A stretch of 22,500 bases of DNA from assembly GCA_009663005.1 (NCBI GenBank), contig VIGQ01000096.1:55001-77500 (forward strand), in the 5' to 3' direction. Below are positions 1 through 9,673 of this stretch, in pieces. Under the pieces are notes generated by a model, which saw only the letters and a list, made by a program, of their open reading frames with translations, ran no database searches and had not been told where the DNA came from. Each line of letters opens with the position of its first letter. The stretch's first letter is position 1. The DNA is from Actinidia chinensis (taxonomy: Eukaryota; Streptophyta; Magnoliopsida; Ericales; Actinidiaceae). Made by a program: the position numbers and the translations under genes.

Positions 1-749
1 AATTCTTCTAAACCAACCCTTATCACTCCTTTAAAATTTATGCACTCTAAGTATCAAAGTAGCAATTGAATCCATTGAAAACAAAAAAAGACCACCGTTA
101 ATTTACTGGTGGTGCTCACCATTGCTACGAGTTACCATAATGGAATAGCAATTGCATTATTGACAATAAAAGAAAAATTATGGGGCTGTTCGGGATGAGT
201 ACTTAAAGCTATGAAAAAAAATCTTTACTTGCAAATTAATTTCGTATATTTCAGTGAAAATCAAATAAAAACAGAATTTCAAGAATTCACGAATCAATGC
301 TCATCCATTCATGTTGAAGGATCCCCATGCAATAGCTAGAAAGTTTATGTCGGTCAGATCACTCATACCAGAATTTCATGTGAGTTCACCCAAAAAGAAA
401 ATGGAAAAATGAAAGAAAAGAACGAACATACTACAACCATTGCAATTTCGTGTTTTTGTGGCAAATTGCAAGTGGAAGGGTGAGGCAGACTTTGGAGCAC
501 TTGTTCTTTGTAAATCAAAATTTTGCCATTTTCTGCACGGGACCCCTTCTGATGTTTGTAGAAGCCTTTTGTCCGCACATAAGGGGTGCACGATTCGGGT
601 TAGGATCAGGACAAGTTTTGACAAGCTAAGGAATGAGAGAAGATAGAGAGAGAAGCAATCGGATGGGAGAGACACCAATAATTCATCCATACTGGACCAT
701 ATGTCTATAATATAAACACAAATATTTTTTAAAAATTTTAAATTACTTC
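1..749. other. Intergenic sequence, no gene recognised
   Basis: AT-rich sequence with a somewhat GC-richer centre (about 430-660). The minus strand is open for 104 codons at 376-690, and the plus and other minus frames overlap it, but the predicted peptides match no domain I know and the frames exclude one another. Read on the minus strand, 630-660 is a CT-rich stretch like a plant 5' leader, so a decayed gene start cannot be excluded. A small perfect inverted repeat (9-bp arms 440-448 and 463-471) lies inside. Confidence 0.5.
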
Positions 750-1173
750 TGATTGATCCTATGGCTAGAAATTCACCTGAGACTATTTTTTTCTAAAAAA
801 ATATCACTTCTTTCTTGTTCAAGAGTGTTAGCCTACATAGGTTAAATGATTCAATGGCCAAAAAATCTATAAAGTTGGGCATATTTTTACCCATTGAATT
901 CATTTTTTTTTTAAATGGGACTCACACCAAAAAACCTGTAACATCCTTTCTTTTTTTCCTCAATGTTCTCCCAAACTAGTAACACTTTTTCAAAATTTAT
1001 TATATTTTTTAATTTATGCTTCATTTTGTAGTAATATATCTCTTCGTAATGCTGTAATGTAGAGTTTTTCTGACATTTATATATACTATTTTTGATATAA
1101 AAACTCTAACAATCTCCTAATAGATGGGTTATTTTTTTTTGCGTAGTGCTTGGTAGACAACGACAATTACTAG
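750..1173 (+). mobile_element. Decayed Helitron-like element, copy A (3' part)
   Basis: About 420 bp align by eye, with many substitutions and small indels, to 13105-13536. Shared blocks include the CTAAAAAAATATCA-like stretch near 795, GACATTTATAT near 1070 and AAACTCTAACAA near 1100. Both copies end in AATTACTAG followed by T, which fits the CTRR-T 3' terminus of Helitrons. The stem-loop expected just upstream is clear in copy B but eroded here (about 1146-1163). No coding sequence remains, so this is a non-autonomous relic. The 5' terminus (TC) could not be fixed. Family assignment rests on the 3' end only. Confidence 0.5.
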
Positions 1174-1174
1174 T

Positions 1175-1194
1175 GTTGTGTGTATATATATATT
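1175..1194. repeat. GT/TA microsatellite after the Helitron-like end
   Basis: A short GTTGTGTGTATATATATAT run directly follows the CTAGT end. A similar GT-then-TA run follows copy B at 13537-13564. Confidence 0.6.
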
Positions 1195-1250
1195 TTTAGC
1201 TTCTTGTTTTTAAAGTGACAGTTATAAATGTAACCGAAATTTCTAAAAAA

Positions 1251-1440
1251 ATGGCAAAATTGACTAGGCCCTATGAGGTATTCGTCAAATAAAGTCAAAC
1301 CTTTAAGTTTGAGAAATAAATTAAACCTATGACGTTTTAGAAAGTACAAATACAAAATTGAAAAACCGTAAAGAAAAATGGCAATATATATATAGACCCT
1401 GAGATATTAGTCAAATAAGTTTAAACACTTGACGTTTGAA
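1251..1440 (+). repeat. Two diverged direct repeats, about 127 bp apart
   Basis: Unit 1 (1251-1340) and unit 2 (1378-1440) share the order ATGGCAA, a GACC/GGCCCT block, a GAG-TATT block, GTCAAATAA, AAAC and GACGTTT. Unit 2 is shorter. The block CCCTGAGATAT of unit 2 returns on the opposite strand at 2250-2263, inside the sequence 2250-2280. The pattern resembles plant MITEs with doubled subterminal motifs, and 1251-2283 could be one such element with other DNA inserted, but the ends are not clean and I see no target duplication. Confidence 0.45.
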
Positions 1441-2289
1441 AATTATAATACCACTAGGTAGGTTAACCGAGCACATAACAGCCCGTTTTGGCATCAAGAG
1501 ATGATTTTAGTAGATTTAATGATTGAGGATTTTGAAGGGGTGGATGAAATTAGGGAGGATTTATAATAAGGGGCCCCCACATTTTAAGAAGGGTTAATTT
1601 AGAGTTAGTGTTTGGATGTATTTTTGAAGAAGGGGATTTAGATGTGGATATGATGTGATAGATATAAAAGACAAAATTACCCCCACTTCATTACTTATTG
1701 TTATATTTAATATAATTTCATTTAATTAGATAAAATATATATTATTAATATTTAGATGATTAATTTAATATTAGTATATAATTTAATTTATTTGGGTTAA
1801 TTTTTCCAAATTAATTTTTTTTAAAAATTGACCAACCCAAAGGTAAAAAAAACTAGTCAAGATGAAAAACAGAGTCTTTAATTTTAATAAATAAGCCTAA
1901 AAAATTGATTAATTTAAGTTAACTTTAATCAGATTTTTTAATTTTTAACTTTTGTCTTAAATTGGAATAATTAAAAAATATAAAAATAAATAAACATAAA
2001 CAGTATTGAAGAAAAACTCCAACAACCCCCAAATATGTAAACCAAACCAAAAGGTCCTTGTAGTTAGAAAATATTTCACTTTGAATAAATAAATAATAAA
2101 TAAATTAACATCAAGTAAAAATAAATTTAACTTATTAATATACTATTTAAAAATAATTTTTTTGAGTTAATTGAGGGACTATACAAATTTCAAACTTTAG
2201 GGAGGTAATTAGAATGTTTTAAATGTCCATGTTTCTTTGTGGTTACCGGCATATCTCAGGGGAGGTCAATGTAATTTCCCAAATCAAAT
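1441..2289. other. AT-rich intergenic stretch, possible interior of a degenerate inverted-repeat element
   Basis: No open frame of note. 1480-1640 is purine-rich with two GTTTTGGC / GTGTTTGGA-like motifs of the kind found at MITE ends, but no matching inverted end is visible nearby. 1680-2160 is almost pure A/T. The right end (2161-2283) carries, in inverse orientation, motifs resembling the repeats at 1251-1440. Confidence 0.35.
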
Positions 2290-2640
2290 TAACCTTCCTG
2301 GTTCGTCTTTCCCAATTCCTTTTAAGCCGAGAGAGGAGAGACTCTGAGGTTTAAAAACGACAAAACTACTTTCTCCTTCCACATCACAAGGCACAAAGGT
2401 CTTCAATCACCACCGACACGCACACTCGCTTCACCACGGACGGGGTACCCCCCCCCTGTCCGTCACATATCCGGTCCATGGATTTAGTTTGAAGCCATCG
2501 GAGATGAAATCAGAAGGCAAAAAACTCTCCCAAACGCCGAGAGAAGGAGAAAGGGATCCGAAATCAGGAATACCCAAATCCGGACCATCTCCCTCCCAAA
2601 CAGCCGTAAAATGCAATTAACGGGCCTTGTCTCTTATACA
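2290..2640. other. GC-richer patch, possible decayed gene or leader fragment
   Basis: Base composition rises clearly above the flanks. A plus-strand ATG at 2504 opens a 38-codon basic, serine/proline-rich frame ending at 2620, and the minus strand is open for 61 codons (2431-2616). Neither resembles a known protein. A hairpin is formed by ACGGAC (2436-2441) and GTCCGT (2458-2463) around GGGG and C-run tracts. It may be a piece of exon or 5' leader carried by a repeat, but I cannot tell. Confidence 0.3.
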
Positions 2641-2689
2641 TAAATAATAAATAGTGAAACAAATTCCTCCCCGTACAAAATTTGTGGGG

Positions 2690-2760
2690 GGCAAACGCTT
2701 GTATAAAAGTTCCCTCCTCGCTAGTTATCTTAGACACAATTGTCTCTCATCATCTCCTTC
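2690..2760 (+). promoter_or_regulatory. Possible core promoter with TATA-like box
   Basis: TATAAAA at 2702-2708 is followed about 30 bp later by a short pyrimidine-flanked TTAGACA (about 2729-2735) and a CT-rich stretch to 2765, the usual spacing of a plant TATA promoter. No coding sequence follows, so it may be fortuitous or belong to a decayed LTR or gene. Confidence 0.25.
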
Positions 2761-2765
2761 TTCGT

Positions 2766-3520
2766 ATGTTCTTTTCGCATAGGCCTCCTCGTAGGCTGAA
2801 AAGTTATTTCATATTTGTAAGCCCAAAGCCTAGCATTTTTAAGCTTTAAGGTTATCCATTTTTTGTTCCCAACTGTAAACAACCCATTCAATGTAACCTA
2901 TACATATATAAATCATAGTGTTATTTGCATCAAATATTCATATTTTTCAATGTTAAATATATAATGGTTACAAAAATAAGTTAATCAAATAAGCTAAAAT
3001 ATTAAATCTTCAAACTTGAAAAATTATTAAATAGAAAAGTATACAGTACGATGAAAATATACTCAATTCAATGATGGCTCAACGACAAATTTAAAAGAGC
3101 TCAACCGCATAATCCATCATGAAAGATTTCATACTCGATCTTTTCTGGTACATTAGGTTGGTCACCTCACCCCCTTACTATCTCTTTGACTTTGGGTCTG
3201 TTGGGTCAAGATCTTGGCAGATACCCTCAGTCATGTGTTTATTTTTAAGCCAATCATACAAAAATCATTATATATGATTCTAATAATATCTGGATTTGAA
3301 TAGTAGCATATCTACTCAAGAGGATTACAATAATTGATATTTTAAGAAAGTACAAGTACAACCGGAGTTTAAAACATATATTTATACTCCTCTTACACCT
3401 CATATCAAAATCGGGACCATTAAAAATTGTTAATCTATTAGCCATGAACAACATAATAAAATTTATTCTCGATCAGACTTCATCTCACTGTTATTCTAAC
3501 GTCCTAACTATTAGAATCAT
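2766..3520. other. AT-rich intergenic, nothing recognised
   Basis: No open frame longer than 66 codons, no inverted or direct repeat of note and no RNA gene seen. Confidence 0.6.
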
Positions 3521-3524
3521 AGGT

Positions 3525-3640
3525 GACCACACTATAAATATAAATTTCCTCATCTTTAGTCATTTCCTTTTTCTGCTCTTTTCTCTATTTTTTCTCTCAA
3601 AGCTCTCTCTCTCATTCTCTTTCTTAGTCCCAAAAAGTTT
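3525..3640 (+). promoter_or_regulatory. TATA-like box with CT-rich leader-like tract
   Basis: TATAAATA at 3533-3540 is followed by a pyrimidine-dominated tract (about 3548-3633) containing CTCTCTCTC. This combination is typical of plant promoters and of the U3/R junction of LTR retrotransposons. The overlapping open frame (3444-3650) is just the translation of the CT tract into Phe/Ser/Leu and is not credible as a protein. I see no LTR ends (TG...CA) with target duplication. Confidence 0.3.
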
Positions 3641-3914
3641 GATTAGTTGAAAGACTTGGTACTGACCCATCCCGTTCAAACTTGTGGTTTTTAATAAATT
3701 TATAATCCTAAAATTGACACCACACAATAACTTAACACTGTTTAGTTTTCTATTACGTTTTTATCAGAAATTCTTTTCGGGTTAAAATTTCATTATCATA
3801 AAAAATCCTGAACATTATCAAAATACTTACTCGTGTAAAACCCCTCATAAACCTTACTATAATAATAATATTAAATCCAAAATTGTCTCATACGTTAAAT
3901 TCCAGTAAGAGAAG
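3641..3914. other. AT-rich intergenic, nothing recognised
   Basis: No open frame, no RNA gene and no clear repeat. Confidence 0.5.
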
Positions 3915-4495
3915 ACCGTCTGATTTAATTTTTTTTTGTCATCGCGTAGGCTTAAATCGTAATCACAGGTAGAATCAAAATGGTCAAATGGATGAAAATA
4001 TTTTGTAATAAAGAAACAATTTAGAAAGAAAAATTGGAAATATTATTTAATTAAGCAAAATAGTATTCAATATAAAAAGTATAAAAATGCCAATTACCTC
4101 AAACCCAATTTCCATAGTAAGGTTTGGGCACGAGCCCAACTAATTTGTTGGACTTGGATCCAATAAATGACCTTTATATACTAATCCAAATTCCCACCCT
4201 ATCCCTACTTTATGGGTATTCATTTAGTTTCTCAAGAACCTCCCATAGCTTACAACTCTCACAAAATTATTTCATTAGAGTCTGGTAAACGGCAACCTAT
4301 TAGATTTTATCTTTACTTTTTTTTTTTCCATCCTTAAGCCGGTACTACGCCACAAGTTAATAACAAGGTAAAATGATGACCACATTTTTTGAAAACTAAA
4401 GAAATAATTTTGGAAAGAGAAAGTGAAAAAATAATATTTAATTTAAAAAAAAATTATAAAAGGCTAATTATCTCAAACACAATTTGAATAGAAAA
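3915..4495 (+). repeat. Diverged direct duplication (two copies, about 385 bp apart)
   Basis: Copy 1 (about 3915-4125) and copy 2 (about 4300-4495) share in order: an ATTAGATTT/CTGATTTAA block plus a T-run; TAAT-ACA-GGTA-AAT; GAAA-AATTT-GAAAGA; an ATATTTAATT block; and ATAAAA-GC-AATTA-CTCAAAC-CAATTT near the end (about 4083-4113 and 4457-4487). Divergence is considerable. It looks like an old tandem duplication or two insertions of one repeat. No coding sequence. Confidence 0.5.
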
Positions 4496-4499
4496 GGAT

Positions 4500-5019
4500 T
4501 TTCTTTTCTTGAATTTCAAACAAGATTGGATTTTTTAAGTTGATTTTTTTAAATCAATAATAAATAAATAATTATGGTAAGTGAGTGTACTTTTGCATTT
4601 TCTTTTCTACGTGGGTTCGAACTTCATAACCCTTCAATAAGCGATTTCATGTTGGTAGCAATAGAATCACAATTCATCACAATCAGCGAATTGGGAATTG
4701 TGTTTCAATCACTTGCCATTGAGGACTACTTTCTTCAACCTTCTTAATATGACCCTTCAGTGGGCCATATGGATTCATTCTGAACCATCTCGCTCAAGCG
4801 TCTTGTGTGTTTCAGCCTCTTCCATGCTTCTTTGTCCTACAAACACTGTTCTTACTAATTGTCATTTTTCTTAAACCAAGAGGCATGACTGGCCTTGAGT
4901 TGGATTTCGTAAGTCCTTTCATGCATTTTTTGCACCATTATCCTTAAAAAATGATTTGTGATTAATATTTAACTGGTAGCTTGATCACCCGGATGCCTTC
5001 CTGGCCAAACAACCCCTAA
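4500..5019. other. Intergenic, with a possible MITE right end abutting the next element
   Basis: No gene seen. The last bases, GGCCAAACAACCCC followed by TAA (5003-5019), have the form of a Tourist-type (PIF/Harbinger) right terminus plus target site, directly touching the element that begins at 5020. I could not find its left terminus upstream. Confidence 0.35.
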
Positions 5020-5301
5020 TGGCGCCGTTTGGAGGAGGATTTTGAGAGGTGGGATAATTTTTTTCCCCCCGATAACTTTTTCCCCCCGGGCGTTTGGCTA
5101 GCGGATATGCCCCCCCCCGATAATTTATAATGCTCCCGTGAGGGTGGATAATTTTTGTTGGGTGGCCTGACCCTAACTAAAAAGTTATCCGGGGAATAGG
5201 GGTTTTGGGGGATAAGAAAAATATATAAAGAGAAACAAAATGTTATATTTATATATATATATATATAATATATCTAAAATATTTTAATCATAAATAATTT
5301 A

Positions 5302-5354
<53 letters not shown>

Positions 5355-5483
5355 CATTTTAAATAAGTTTATTCAACAAAGTTAAAAGTTATCTCCCTCC
5401 AAAAGTTTCCCCTCTAAATTTTATCCTCCCTCTAAAAGTTATCATCATCCCCTTCTTATATCCTTTCATTCCAAACGAGCCCA
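5020..5483. mobile_element. Palindromic Tourist-like MITE, copy 1
   Basis: A 464-bp element. The left end (TGGCGCCGTTTGG, 5020-5032) and right end (CCAAACGAGCCCA, 5471-5483) are inverted repeats with 10 of 13 matches. The interior is inverted too: GAGAAACAAAAT at 5230-5241 pairs with its complement near 5308-5319, around a TA-rich centre. Arms carry GGATAA / TTATCC motifs. A second terminus-like motif, CGTTTGGCTAGCGGATA, lies at 5091-5107. The interior is collinear with 7020-7494 (GGTGGCCTGACCCTAACTAA, then TTATCCGGGG, then the GAGAAACAAAAT block). There is no coding capacity, so movement would need a transposase from elsewhere. The target duplication is not evident (TAA left, CGG right), perhaps because it landed next to another MITE end. 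Confidence 0.72.
5240..5270. repeat. TA microsatellite
   Basis: A run of alternating T and A forms the centre of the palindromic MITE at 5020-5483. Confidence 0.7.
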
Positions 5484-5734
5484 CGGGTAGTGTGACACTT
5501 CATGTATATCCGTCCCAATTGAACTTCAGCAAGTTAGACTCGACGTGTTTGTACCATAGCCTTTAAAAATAATTTGTAAGTTAAACGTAAAACTTACTGG
5601 CGTGTTTTGGTTCTCCTTACTAGTTAAAAGTAACTCTCCGGAGTGTGGTAACGTTTTTTAATTTTTATTTTTTTTTTTGTTGGGGGAAAAAAAATTTTAT
5701 TTATATTTTGTTTATTTTTTTTTTAAAACAGAAA

Positions 5735-5824
5735 ATAAAATATGTTTGTATTCACCTTAATTTTTAAACTATTTTAAAAACAAAAATATGTTTGTATTCA
5801 TTTTTTTTAAACTATTTTAAAAAA
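5735..5824 (+). repeat. Tandem repeat, 2 x about 46 bp
   Basis: AAATATGTTTGTATTCA followed by AAACTATTTTAAAAA occurs twice in a row (TATGTTT at 5741 and again at 5787), with few differences. Confidence 0.8.
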
Positions 5825-5825
5825 A

Positions 5826-5959
5826 TGTGGCGGAAGGTGTGCGGTTGGAGGTGGAAGTGTAGAGGTGTGCGGCGTGGGTAGTGGTTGAGGTGGGAGTGGC
5901 GGTGAACATTTGGTGCGGTGGTGGTTGGCGGCGGTTGGAGAGGTGGTTGTGATGGTTGA
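5826..5959 (+). repeat. Degenerate G-rich (GGT/GGN) tract
   Basis: About 134 bp built from GG-containing triplets and GGTGG/GGTTG motifs, with almost no C on the plus strand, set inside very AT-rich DNA. Minus-strand open frames across it (5812-6006 and 5817-6011) are low-complexity His/Pro/Thr-rich translations and not credible proteins. The plus strand has many closely spaced GG pairs and could form weak G-quadruplexes. Confidence 0.7.
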
Positions 5960-6169
5960 AAAAATTTAGTAAAAAAAAAATTTGAATGAAAAAAATTTGT
6001 AAACAAAACAAAAATTATTTTTTCTTGTTTTTTACATTTTCAAAAAGTGAAAGTTATTTAGCCTATTTGTTATTTATTTTTTGTAACATTGTTTACATTT
6101 ATTTTTCAAAAAATAAAATACAAAAAAAAAAAATTAAACAATTAACAAACAAAGCCCTAAGTATTCTCC

Positions 6170-7016
6170 ACTTTTTAGCATTTCCATTTCCGGCAACAAT
6201 CTTTTGCGTTAACGCAACCTCTTCTTTTCCTTGGTTGCTAGCTAAAAGTGCTGAGAGTTTTTCATTCGCATAGAAGATGCTATACAAAGACCATTATTTT
6301 GTTATATCAAATACTCTAATCGCTTGGATGTCAAAGTGCCATATATGATGAGTTGTGTATGTTGTACAAGTGACATGGGTCGAGGTTTTCAAGGTTTAGT
6401 CCGGTTCGTTTTGACATCTTGCCAATTATGTAATTATTTTATATTTTCTTATTTTAATCTCTCTTCGGTACTTCATACCCTCCATGCATTTGTGCACAAT
6501 CTACTTTATAGAATGATTGTAGTTAAAATTTACTGACGGGTTTTTAGCGATTTCTTATAGTATTAGGTAATAAAACTTGTAATGGTTGTACATTTTAAAG
6601 TTGGTGCTATTTAAAAAAAATAAAGGTTTGAATACATTGTACTTCTACATTTTTTTAAAAATATTATTTTGTATCCTTCACTTTCAATAGTATCAATGTC
6701 AATTTACACTTTGCACCTATTTTCGTTCACTTAAAGGACTTAGTAGTGCTCATGTCGTAGGTTGCCTTGTAGCTTTTTTCATCACTTTCTCGGAATAGCA
6801 TATCGAGTGATGAGTCTTGCTAAGTAAGAAATTGCTGACACAAGTAAAAAATGAAAGTGCAAATTGATTTTACAAAAATTTAAAAGGACTTTGTTAAATG
6901 ACTATGTTTACATAACGGGACGGACGTGAACAGTTTGTGACGTGTTCCAATAATTGAATACTTTTTGGGGTAGTTGGTTCTCTTCTCTCTCTTCTCTTTC
7001 TCCTTCTCTCTCTCCG
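6170..7016. other. Intergenic, nothing firm
   Basis: A perfect 14-bp palindrome (TTGCGTTAACGCAA) sits at 6204-6217. A weak inverted pair (about 6699-6717 and 6852-6869, TCAATTT-CACTTT motifs) may be a remnant of a TIR element. 6975-7016 is a CT-rich run (CTCTTCTCTTTCTCC type). The open frames at 5986-6273 and 6324-6536 show no recognisable domain. Confidence 0.45.
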
Positions 7017-7019
7017 TAA

Positions 7020-7188
7020 GGGGTCGTTTGGGCGGTGATTAGGAGAGGATAACTTTTTTCCCCCCGGATAATTTTTTCGCCCACGTCGTTTGGCTGGCGG
7101 ATAAGGAGGCGGATAAATTTAATGCCCCCGGATAATTTTTTTCCTTCCCAGGCAGTGAGCTAGAGGCGTATATTTTTGGTGGCCTAGA

Positions 7189-7219
<31 letters not shown>

Positions 7220-7360
7220 TGATGGATAAGAAAAAAAATAATCAAGAGAAACAAAAATGTAATATTTTTATTTATATATATAGGAGAGAACAAAATATAT
7301 TTTTTTTAATATCTAAATATTTTTATATTTTGTTTCTCTCTATATATTTTTTTTCTATCC

Positions 7361-7399
<39 letters not shown>

Positions 7400-7494
7400 T
7401 TGTAAAAATTAATCCCCCTTCAAAAGTTATCCCCTCTAAAATTTTACTCCCTTAAAACTTATCCCCCTCCTATATCCGCCAGCCAAACGGGCCG
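7020..7494. mobile_element. Palindromic Tourist-like MITE, copy 2, with TAA target duplication
   Basis: A 475-bp element flanked on both sides by TAA (7017-7019 and 7495-7497), the three-base target typical of PIF/Harbinger elements. The terminal GGGGTCGTTTGG is inverted at the right end (CCAAACGGGCCG). Unusually, the better inverted match of the right end is an internal motif: CGTTTGGCTGGCGGATA at 7087-7103 pairs perfectly over 17 bp with 7473-7489. The interior matches copy 1 (GGTGGCCTAGACCCTAACTA, then TTATCCGGGG, then GAGAAACAAAAATGT), again with an inverted ATTTTGTTTCTC near 7325. There is no coding sequence. The TAA duplication and doubled left end make this the better-preserved copy. 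Confidence 0.8.
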
Positions 7495-7497
7495 TAA

Positions 7498-7697
7498 TGG
7501 TCATGGATGTGTCCATGCCATGCGGTCCACATCTAATAGGGAGATAAAAAGAAAGTATTAAAAAATAGAAAAAGTTATAATGCACGCCTTTATTTGAATT
7601 GTATAGTGTACATCCTATTTGTAATTATTAAATAAAAAATTTTAATTAAATATTTGAAATAAATTAATAGTTTAATAATTACAACTTGAATAGTCAG
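7498..7697. other. AT-rich spacer
   Basis: No gene seen. CATGGATGTGTCCATG near 7502-7517 is a small inverted repeat. The rest is A/T-rich. Confidence 0.5.
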
Positions 7698-8220
7698 CTA
7701 AACTTACTTTTATGAATTGTATTGGTTTTGGTTATAACCGTAATTAGTTTTTATTATAAATTTTGTGATTATTATTATGAGATTTTTGTTATGAATAGAT
7801 TTGTTATGATTCTATTGTTATGTTTGTGTAATTTTATGAATCTTTATAATTCTTTAATAAATTCTTATGAATTAATTAATAAAAAAAAATTAGTCTGTCA
7901 AATCAATTTCCTGAAGCCATTAAAGTTTACTTTTTACGATTTTATGGGTTGGTTATGAATTATTTGGTTTGGTATGAATGATTATTATTGCTATTGGTTT
8001 ATGAATTAGTTCGACTTTAAATAATAAATTGCACTTCAAAATCTGAATTAACCGTTTGAGTCCACACCAATAAACAGTTGAATTTAACTTTTTTAATGAA
8101 TTTTATTGGTTTTGGTTATAAATTTTATTGGTCATTGTTTATGAATATTTTGTTATAAATGAATTGTATCATTTGGGTAAAAATTTATAAATCTTTATGA
8201 TTCGTTTATGAATTCTTCTT
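7698..8220 (+). repeat. Direct duplication, about 383 bp period, TTATGAATT-rich
   Basis: Copy 1 (about 7698-7875) and copy 2 (about 8081-8220) both start with an AACTT-CTTTT-ATGAATT block, continue with TTATTGGTTTTGGTTATA, and end with ATGAATCTTTATAATTC / TAAATCTTTATGATTCG plus a TTATGAATTCTT block. The spacer (7960-8080) has more TTATGAATTA-like motifs, which suggests an eroded AT-rich tandem array. The 78-codon frame at 7722-7958 is a translation of this array and is not credible. Confidence 0.6.
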
Positions 8221-8229
8221 GATATAATA

Positions 8230-9189
8230 TACAAAAATTATGGCTATGTTAATACATCAAAAATAATTTTATGAGATTCGAGGTTAATTTAAATTTTAAT
8301 TTAGTGTGACTCTGTAAAAGACTGATTTGAGAGGTAAAAATTATTGGCGTGGTACACTCTCATCCATATATCGTGGCAAATGATGTGTGATATATATTTC
8401 ATATAAAAGTATTGTTAATAGAAATACTAAGAAAAGAGAAACCAAAATTGATATATAATATGTGGTAAAAATTAATATTTTTATGAATTTGTGTTAATTT
8501 ATCATGACACGTCCAATGTGAAAATTAAAAAATTGGTTGATTCATTGTATTATTTTGCAAAAGCTAAGTCATGAGAAACACATATGATCCGCTAGTAATA
8601 AAATAAATCACGTCACATATGAATGACACATAATGTAAATATTTTTTTAATTTTAATATTTAAAAAAAATAATATCAGTTCATTATAGTATTCGTTATTT
8701 AATGAAACTAATTTTTAATATATTTTCTCATAAATGTGTATTTTCTTAAAAAATTGCCATAACAGGAGTTTTGGGAAAATCCATAAACTATATAAATTGT
8801 TTCAAAATCTTCAAAATCTTTTTATAAAAATAATTCCTAAAACTGAATCAAACAAGCCATTTTTTATTCCATTTCTTCCCCAAAGACTCCAACCAAAGCC
8901 ATTTGGTTTGATTTGGGGGACAGGTTTTGTATCAGCTCATGCTCTCATGATTATAATAAAATGCCAGAAAGATTTATAAAAAACGTAGAAACGCGGTGGT
9001 TGGGTAGTCCGTGTCAATCCTCAAGATTCTGCAAACGATTCTCTCAGTTAGGTTATGATTCTTACTTTAACAAGTGTCTATTCATACCATTTCCTGCTTG
9101 GCCTCATCCGTCCATAGTCCTACCAACTACCACTAGTCCCTTGGTTAGTTATGTATTAATTATCCATCTCCTCCCATGCATTATTATTT
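8230..9189. other. Intergenic, no gene recognised
   Basis: AT-rich. Two overlapping plus-strand frames (8734-8979, 81 codons; 8913-9233, 106 codons) contain no domain I know, have no supporting promoter and the longer one runs into the repeat starting at 9190. A short GC-richer patch lies at 8980-9170. Confidence 0.5.
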
Positions 9190-9673
9190 ATTGGAAAATT
9201 TACAAAAATAACCCTAGGATTGTAACGAATTAAACACTGATTTTTAATTTAAAACACATATAAACCGTCCACAATTAAATTATCTGTCGTCTCTATTATG
9301 TAACTTGAGGGCAACAATTAGATAAATAACCCTTGGACATAATGCAAAACATGAAAACACTTGTGAAGGTTTCAAAATTTTAAGATTCTTTATTTCTTTT
9401 TGAATCTTTCCAGCTCTAGATTTTTACTTGGATAAGCATACTAATTGTGGGAATTAAGGCTTTTGAAAGAGTGTCAATTCATGCAACATCGTTTCTCCAA
9501 TCATTTTTTGCGGGGACTAGTAGTTGTCATCAAGATAATGCCAATTAAAACTGACAAATTGTTCGAATTGTGACAGGTTAAAAAGTTCATAGTTTAATTT
9601 ATTTAAAATAAAAATTCAGGGTTTAATTTGTTATCAATGTCAATTTCTAGGGTTATGTTTGTAATTTTTCCTT
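9190..9673. mobile_element. Inverted-repeat element with about 65-bp termini
   Basis: The left end reads GGAAAATTTACAAAAATAACCCTAGGA, then TAACGAATTAAACACTGA. The complement of the right end (from 9673 leftwards) reads GGAAAAATTACAAACATAACCCTAGAA, then TAACAAATTAAACCCTGA. They agree at most positions over about 65 bp. The interior of roughly 350 bp has no coding frame. Long, sloppy inverted ends of this form fit a non-autonomous Mutator-like MITE, but I see no clear 9-bp target duplication, so the superfamily stays open. Confidence 0.6.

Larger units (their letters stand above)
5597..6157. mobile_element. Weak candidate AT-rich MITE enclosing a G-rich insert
   Basis: The left GGCGTGTTTTGGTT (after TTA at 5594-5596) and the inverse of the right AACAAACAAAGCCC (before TAA) agree at about 8 of 13 positions. 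The flanks of the G-rich tract are nearly pure A/T with T-runs on the left and A-runs on the right. This could be an old Harbinger-type MITE that acquired internal repeats, but the ends are too degenerate to be sure. Confidence 0.28.

Noticed and set aside
376..690. 104-codon minus-strand frame with a CT-rich upstream stretch
   Set aside because: No recognisable domain, low-complexity hydrophobic ends and competing frames on both strands. Not enough to call a gene.
3525..3640. LTR of a retrotransposon around the TATA and CT-rich tract
   Set aside because: No paired LTR, no primer site and no polypurine tract were found. Left as a low-confidence promoter-like site.
4610..4640. GGGTTCGAACTTC resembling a tRNA T-loop
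   Set aside because: No matching acceptor, D or anticodon stems could be placed around it.
5020..5034. TGGCGCCGTTTGG resembling a retrotransposon primer binding site
   Set aside because: It is the inverted terminus of the MITE at 5020-5483. There is no LTR with TG...CA ends upstream and no gag/pol downstream.
5812..6011. His/Pro/Thr-rich open frames on the minus strand
   Set aside because: Two overlapping frames arise from the low-complexity G-rich tract and its A/T borders.
8913..9233. 106-codon plus-strand frame
   Set aside because: It runs into the inverted-repeat element starting at 9190 and matches nothing known.
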